A DNA stretch of 36,512 bases from Micrococcales bacterium. Lineage in GTDB: Bacteria; Actinomycetota; Actinomycetes; Actinomycetales; Microbacteriaceae. Each line of letters opens with the position of its first letter. The stretch's first letter is position 1. Below, one piece after another: positions 32,053-36,512 of the stretch. The notes under the pieces are model-generated. The model had not been told where the DNA came from and did not search any database. It was given only the letters and a program-made list of their open reading frames with translations. The position numbers and the translations under genes were made by a program. The DNA lies in assembly GCA_016212425.1 (NCBI GenBank), contig JACRGJ010000030.1, positions 1 through 36,512 on the forward strand, read 5' to 3'.

Positions 32053-32526
32053 TCAGGTGACGCTCTGGGGCAGCAGGTCCTCGAGAGCCGCGCGGTACTC
32101 GAGGATCTGACGCGCCTCCCCGGGCGCGGTGATGAAGGACGAGCGGATCATCCCCGCCTGGTCGATCAGGAAGGTGGCACGGTTCGCGAAGCCCTTGTGC
32201 TCCAGGAAGACGCCGTACTCCTTCGCCACGTCGCCGTGCGGCCAGAAGTCGGCGAGGAGGGTGAAGTCGTACCCCTGCTGCTCGGCCCAGGCGCGCAGCG
32301 TCGCCTTCGAGTCGACCGAGACACCGATGAGCTCGACCCCCGCCTGCCGGAACAGAACGATGTTGTCGCGCAGGTCGCACAGCTCGCCCGTGCAGGTGGA
32401 GGAGAAGGCGAGAGGGAAGAAGACCAGGGCCACCGGTCGGCCGCGGAAGTCGCTCAACCGGATGTGCTCTCCGAACTGGTTCGGCAACTCGAAATCGGGA
32501 GCGTGGGTGTCATTCTCCAGGGCCAT
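32053..32526 (-). CDS. AhpE-type peroxiredoxin
   Basis: This 157-residue thioredoxin-fold enzyme reduces peroxides. The peroxidatic site is in FFPLAFSSTCTGELCDLRD (36-54): Cys45 holds the same position as the catalytic cysteine of mycobacterial AhpE. A second cysteine, Cys50, lies five residues on, where AhpE has an aspartate, giving the C-x4-C spacing known from PrxQ/BCP enzymes. ELIGVSVDS, LLADFWPHGDVAKEYGVF and NRATFLIDQ are standard peroxiredoxin stretches. It is divergent from aceE, the same neighbourhood as in mycobacteria. Electrons probably come from mycothiol/mycoredoxin or thioredoxin. The frame is open far upstream, but the family begins at MALENDTHAPDFEL. Confidence 0.92.
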   Translation of the reverse strand: MALENDTHAPDFELPNQFGEHIRLSDFRGRPVALVFFPLAFSSTCTGELCDLRDNIVLFRQAGVELIGVSVDSKATLRAWAEQQGYDFTLLADFWPHGDVAKEYGVFLEHKGFANRATFLIDQAGMIRSSFITAPGEARQILEYRAALEDLLPQSVT

Positions 32527-32657
32527 GGGACCGCGGATCCTCTCGTGTCCGGCCGCGACGAGCGCGGCACAGCGCGCCATGTTACGCCCGGCCGCCGCGG
32601 AGCGCAGGATGGCCTCCGGCCCGGAGCTGCGGAGGCGGGAGCGACGCTCCGACACGG

Positions 32658-32667
32658 AGCCTAGAGT
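32658..32667. promoter_or_regulatory. Overlapping divergent -10 elements between peroxiredoxin and aceE
   Basis: AGCCTAGAGT reads TAGAGT on the plus strand (32662-32667, towards aceE) and TAGGCT on the minus strand (32663-32658, towards the peroxiredoxin gene), sharing the central TA. The leaders would be about 93 and 125 bases. An alternative minus-strand -10, TAACAT at 32584-32579, lies closer to the peroxiredoxin gene. Confidence 0.35.
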
Positions 32668-32766
32668 GGAGACGGCGCTCTCCGGCCCCGCGATCCAGGG
32701 TCGGATCCCCGGCGCCCGATTCCCCCGCGGCCATCCGCCGCCGAGACGAGAGCACGAGGCCACCCG

Positions 32767-35727
32767 GTGACGACAGGCATCCAGGACCCGACCGCACAGG
32801 GCGTCCCCACCCAAGACCCGCCGGTGCAGGGATCGCCGTCGCAGGTGTCGCCGGTGCAGGGGGCGGCCGCGCCGAGCCGGGACGGGCAGGACGACGGGTC
32901 GGCAGCCCGCGCCGAGGATGTGGCCCCCAGCACGGAGGCCTCGCCGCCGCCGGCCGAGGCGGTGCCCTCGGATGCCCCGAAGGATCAGCCCCCCGCGCAG
33001 GGCGACCCCAGCACCGCGCAGGCGGACGCCGTGCCCGAGACCGACCCGGACCCGGACGAGACCGCGGAGTGGACCGAGTCGCTGGATGCGCTGGTGGCAG
33101 CCAAGGGCCGCACCCGCGCGGAGCAGATCGTGCAGACCCTGCTCGACCGATCCCGCCGACACCACCTCGAGGTGGCCACCGTGCCGGTCACCGACTACAT
33201 CAACACCATCGCGCCCGAGGACGAGCCGGCCTTCCCCGGCGACGAGCAGATCGAGCGCCGCTACCGCGCCTGGATCCGCTGGAACGCCGCCATCACGGTG
33301 CACCGCGCGCAGCGGCCCGGAATCGCCGTCGGCGGGCACATCTCGACCTACGCCTCCTCGGCCGCCCTGTACGAGATCGGCCACAACTGGTTCTTCCGCG
33401 GCGCCGACCACCCCGGCGGCGGCGACCAGGTCTACTACCAGGGCCATGCCTCCCCCGGCATGTACGCCCGCGCCTACCTCGAGGGCCGCCTCTCCGCGGA
33501 TCAGCTCGACGGATTCCGCCAGGAGAAGTCGCACGCGCCCACCGGGCTGTCCTCGTATCCGCATCCGCGCCTGATGCCGGAGTTCTGGCAGTTCCCCACG
33601 GTCTCGATGGGGCTCGGGCCGCTCAACGCGATCTTCCAGGCGCAGTCGAACAAGTACCTCCACAACCGCGGCATCAAGGACACCTCCGACCAGCACGTCT
33701 GGGCGTTCCTCGGCGACGGGGAGATGGACGAGGTCGAGAGCCGCGGCGCGCTGCAGTGGGCGGCGAACGACGGCCTGGACAACCTCACCTTCGTCATCAA
33801 CTGCAACCTGCAGCGTCTGGACGGCCCGGTGCGCGGGAACGGGAAGATCGTCCAGGAGCTGGAGGCGTTCTTCCGCGGCGCCGGCTGGAACGTCATCAAG
33901 GTGATCTGGGGCCGGGAGTGGGACGACCTGCTCGCCCGCGACACGGACGGTGCGCTGGTCGACCTGATGAACCGCACCCCCGACGGCGACTACCAGACCT
34001 ACAAGGCCGAGAACGGCGCCTACGTGCGCGAGAACTTCTTCGGCAGGGACCCGCGCACCGCCGCACTCGTCAAGGACTACACCGACGATCAGGTCTGGAA
34101 CCTCAAGCGCGGCGGGCACGACTACCGCAAGGTGTACGCCGCCTACGCCGCCGCGATGGCCCACACCGGTCAGCCCACCGTCATCCTGGCCAAGACCGTC
34201 AAGGGCTACGGGCTCGGGCCGCACTTCGAGGGCCGCAACGCGACCCACCAGATGAAGAAGCTGACCCTGGACGACCTCAAGGCGTTCCGCGACCAGCAGC
34301 ACATCCCCATCTCCGACGCCCAGCTCGAGGAGAACCCCTACCTCCCGCCGTACTACAACCCCGGGCCGGACGACGAGGCGATCCGGTACCTGCAGGAGCG
34401 CCGCCGTGCGCTCGGCGGCTACGTGCCGGAGCGCCGCCCGACGCACACGGCGGTGCAGGTGCCCGACGGCTCGGCCTACGACGTCGTGAAGAAGGGGTCG
34501 GGCAAGCAGCAGGTCGCCACCACGATGGCGTTCGCGCGACTGCTGAAGGACCTGCTGCGCGTGCCCGAATTCGGCAGGCGCATCGTGCCGATCATCCCGG
34601 ATGAGGCACGCACCTTCGGCATGGACGCCTACTTCCCGACGGCGAAGATCTACAACCCGAACGGGCAGAACTACACTTCGGTCGATCGCGAGCTGCTGCT
34701 CGCCTACAAGGAGAGCCCGCAGGGGCAGATCCTGCACGTGGGCATCAACGAGGCGGGCGCCGTCGCCGCCTTCACCGCGGCGGGCTCCGCATACGCGACG
34801 CACGGCGAACCGCTCATCCCCGTCTACGTCTTCTACTCGATGTTCGGGTTCCAGCGCACCGGGGACGCCTTCTGGGCCGCCGGGGACCAGATGGCCCGCG
34901 GCTTCGTCATCGGCGCCACCGCCGGCCGGACGACGCTCACCGGGGAGGGGTTGCAGCACGCCGACGGGCACTCGCAGTTGCTGGCGGCGACCAACCCCGC
35001 TGTGGTCTCCTACGACCCGGCGTACGGTTATGAGATCGGCCACATCGTGCGGGCCGGGATCGAGCGGATGTACGGCGGGCGGCATCCCGACCCCAACGTC
35101 ATGTACTACATCACCGTCTACAACGAGCCGATGGCCCAGCCCGCGGAGCCCGAGGGGCTGGACGTGGACGGCCTGCTGCGCGGCCTGTACCTGCTCAAGC
35201 GCAGCGCGCATCCGGGCACCAAGGTGCAGCTGCTCGCCTCCGGCGTGGGTGTGCCGTGGGCGCTCGAGGCGCAGGAGCTGCTCGAGCGCGACTGGAACGT
35301 CTCCGCGGATGTCTGGAGCGTCACCTCCTGGACCGAGCTGCGCCGCGACGGCCTGGCCGCCGACGAGTACAGCCTGCTGCACCCGGATGAGCCCGCCCGC
35401 ACGCCCTACGTCACGCAGCGGCTGGCGGAGGCCGAGGGGCCGAAGATCGCGGTGTCGGACTTCATGACCGCGGTGCAGGATCAGATCCGCCCGTGGGTGC
35501 CCGGCGACTACCACGCGCTCGGTGCCGACGGCTTCGGTTTCAGCGACACCCGCCCCGCCGCGCGGCGCTTTTTCCACATCGACGGACCCTCGATGGCGGT
35601 GAAGGCGCTGCAGGCGCTGGCGAAGCGCGGGCAGATCGATCCCGCAGCGCCGGCCCAGGCGGTGGAGCGCTACCGATTGCTCGACGTGACGGCCGGCACC
35701 TCCGGGTCGGCGGGCGGCGAGAGCTAG
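32767..35727 (+). CDS. aceE: Pyruvate dehydrogenase E1 component, homodimeric type
   Basis: AceE decarboxylates pyruvate with thiamine diphosphate and passes the acetyl group to the E2 subunit. The 986 residues are about 70-95 longer than usual because of a Pro/Gln/Ala-rich N-terminal tail (1 to about 97). The conserved part begins [21 protein letters not shown]. Key motifs are the histidine-containing [22 protein letters not shown], the thiamine/metal motif [20 protein letters not shown] (around 317-336) continuing to [14 protein letters not shown], and the later [15 protein letters not shown]. The start is GTG 32767; later GTG codons within the tail are possible, so the tail could be shorter. 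The regulator gene begins three bases after the stop. Confidence 0.95.
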   Translation: MTTGIQDPTAQGVPTQDPPVQGSPSQVSPVQGAAAPSRDGQDDGSAARAEDVAPSTEASPPPAEAVPSDAPKDQPPAQGDPSTAQADAVPETDPDPDETAEWTESLDALVAAKGRTRAEQIVQTLLDRSRRHHLEVATVPVTDYINTIAPEDEPAFPGDEQIERRYRAWIRWNAAITVHRAQRPGIAVGGHISTYASSAALYEIGHNWFFRGADHPGGGDQVYYQGHASPGMYARAYLEGRLSADQLDGFRQEKSHAPTGLSSYPHPRLMPEFWQFPTVSMGLGPLNAIFQAQSNKYLHNRGIKDTSDQHVWAFLGDGEMDEVESRGALQWAANDGLDNLTFVINCNLQRLDGPVRGNGKIVQELEAFFRGAGWNVIKVIWGREWDDLLARDTDGALVDLMNRTPDGDYQTYKAENGAYVRENFFGRDPRTAALVKDYTDDQVWNLKRGGHDYRKVYAAYAAAMAHTGQPTVILAKTVKGYGLGPHFEGRNATHQMKKLTLDDLKAFRDQQHIPISDAQLEENPYLPPYYNPGPDDEAIRYLQERRRALGGYVPERRPTHTAVQVPDGSAYDVVKKGSGKQQVATTMAFARLLKDLLRVPEFGRRIVPIIPDEARTFGMDAYFPTAKIYNPNGQNYTSVDRELLLAYKESPQGQILHVGINEAGAVAAFTAAGSAYATHGEPLIPVYVFYSMFGFQRTGDAFWAAGDQMARGFVIGATAGRTTLTGEGLQHADGHSQLLAATNPAVVSYDPAYGYEIGHIVRAGIERMYGGRHPDPNVMYYITVYNEPMAQPAEPEGLDVDGLLRGLYLLKRSAHPGTKVQLLASGVGVPWALEAQELLERDWNVSADVWSVTSWTELRRDGLAADEYSLLHPDEPARTPYVTQRLAEAEGPKIAVSDFMTAVQDQIRPWVPGDYHALGADGFGFSDTRPAARRFFHIDGPSMAVKALQALAKRGQIDPAAPAQAVERYRLLDVTAGTSGSAGGES

Positions 35728-35730
35728 CCG

Positions 35731-36512
35731 GTGCCGCGCAGCAAAGCGCAGATGCTCGCCCGTCTGCGGGCGATCTCGGGCGAACTGGCCACGGCCACGC
35801 TCGCGCGTCTCGACGTCGATCTCCCCTGGTACCGGGAGATGCCGCCCGGGCGCCGCAGCGCCGTCGGCATGGTGGCGCAGGCCGGCATCTCCTCGTTCAT
35901 CTCCTGGTACGACGACCCCTCGACGACACCGTGGATCGCCGCCGACGTGTTCGGCTCGGCACCGCGCGAGCTGCTGCGCTCGGTGAGCCTGCAGCAGACC
36001 CTGCAGCTCATCCGGATCACCGTCGCGGTCGTCGAGGAGCGCGTCGGAGACCAGGATGAACTGCGCGAGGCGATCCTGCTCTACTCCCGGGAGATCGCCT
36101 TCGCCGCGGCCGACGTCTACGCCCGCGCCGCCGAGGCGCGCGGACTCTGGGATGCCCGCCTGGAAGCCCTCGTCGTCGACTCGATCCTCACCGGCGAGTA
36201 CGACTCCGAGCTGCCGAGTCGCGTCGCGGCGCTCGGCTGGAACGGCCACGGCGCCGTCAGCGTGCTGGTGGGCACCGCGCCGCCGATGCTCGACGTGGAC
36301 CAGATCCGCCGCACCGCGCGCCACGTCGAGGCGGATGTGCTGATCGGAGCGCAGGGCGCCCGCCTCGTCGTCGTGATCGGGCGGCTCGCCCCCGCCCAGG
36401 CCGACGGCGATCCGCTCCCGTTCCCCGAGATCGCGCGGCGGCTTGAAGACGCCTTCGGCGAAGGTCACCTGGTGCTGGGGCACGAGGTGCACGACCTGCT
36501 CGACGCCTCCAA
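35731..36512 (+). CDS. PucR/CdaR-type transcriptional regulator, 3' end outside window
   Basis: From GTG 35731 the frame runs to the right edge (260 codons and two bases). The visible part has a helical N-terminal region (1-150) with FISWYDDPSTTPWIAADVFGSAP and LQQTLQLIRITVAVVEERVG. A GGDEF-like alpha/beta middle domain (about 170-250) follows with VAALGWNGHGAVSVLVGTAP and ARLVVVIGRLAP. This is the layout of the PucR family and of the mycobacterial protein encoded after aceE (Rv2242). The C-terminal helix-turn-helix expected for the family lies beyond the window. A three-base gap from aceE suggests co-transcription and a link to pyruvate metabolism, as inferred from position only. Confidence 0.85.
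   Translation, partial: MPRSKAQMLARLRAISGELATATLARLDVDLPWYREMPPGRRSAVGMVAQAGISSFISWYDDPSTTPWIAADVFGSAPRELLRSVSLQQTLQLIRITVAVVEERVGDQDELREAILLYSREIAFAAADVYARAAEARGLWDARLEALVVDSILTGEYDSELPSRVAALGWNGHGAVSVLVGTAPPMLDVDQIRRTARHVEADVLIGAQGARLVVVIGRLAPAQADGDPLPFPEIARRLEDAFGEGHLVLGHEVHDLLDAS

Overview
The window is chromosomal backbone from a high-GC actinobacterium, most likely a member of the Microbacteriaceae. The evidence is strong G/C third-position bias, frequent GTG starts, KdpF-type and DUF4191-type small actinobacterial proteins, an AhpE-type peroxiredoxin, a polyphosphate glucokinase, a homodimeric AceE and a glnA1/glnE/glnA2 nitrogen cluster. From memory, the order DUF4191 - RDD - glnA1 - glnE - glnA2 - panB - zinc-ribbon/Nif3 - ahpE - aceE - PucR-type regulator follows the mycobacterial Rv2219-Rv2242 block. 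The window therefore reads as an old conserved block with several insertions. I see no insertion sequence, prophage or CRISPR array.

Layout. 1-2288: a kinase-fold membrane protein without catalytic residues (cut by the left edge), a DUF4191 membrane protein and an RDD membrane protein. 2316-3863: glnA1 behind a textbook double GlnR box. 3877-4145: the remains of a P-loop kinase gene. 4241-8584 (minus strand): a three-gene polysaccharide operon made of a hyaluronan-synthase-like glycosyltransferase, a membrane-anchored GH26-type glycosidase and UDP-glucose 6-dehydrogenase. 8941-13275 (minus): the glnA2-glnE operon. 13348-17450: nadE, a YhhN-family protein, panB and a DUF72 protein. 17461-18694: a 53-residue protein and ppgK. 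18793-26669: a complete potassium operon (27-residue membrane ORF, kdpF, A, B, C, D, E). 26691-28707 (minus): RNase P RNA, a degenerate zinc-ribbon coiled-coil protein and a Nif3-family protein. 28760-31789 (minus): an NCS1 permease-like protein with a disordered N-terminal half. 31865-31937 (minus): tRNA-Val. 32053-36512: peroxiredoxin, aceE and a PucR-type regulator cut by the right edge.

How the genes work together. GlnA1 carries the adenylylation tyrosine and GlnE is the enzyme that modifies it. GlnA2 lacks that site although it shares an operon with glnE. The polysaccharide operon pairs a processive synthase with the enzyme making UDP-glucuronate, plus a surface hydrolase. It sits between glnA1 and glnE, next to a broken gene, and is the best candidate here for an undescribed system. 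Kdp structural and sensor genes are contiguous and preceded by spaced CGTNAG repeats that could be the KdpE operator.

A recurring theme is gene starts with a TANNNT-like -10 hexamer 6-7 bases upstream of the start codon. At least eleven genes show this, which predicts leaderless mRNAs and was used to settle several starts. Two divergent gene pairs share one palindromic -10 element. All functions are inferred by reading motifs; no database search was possible.
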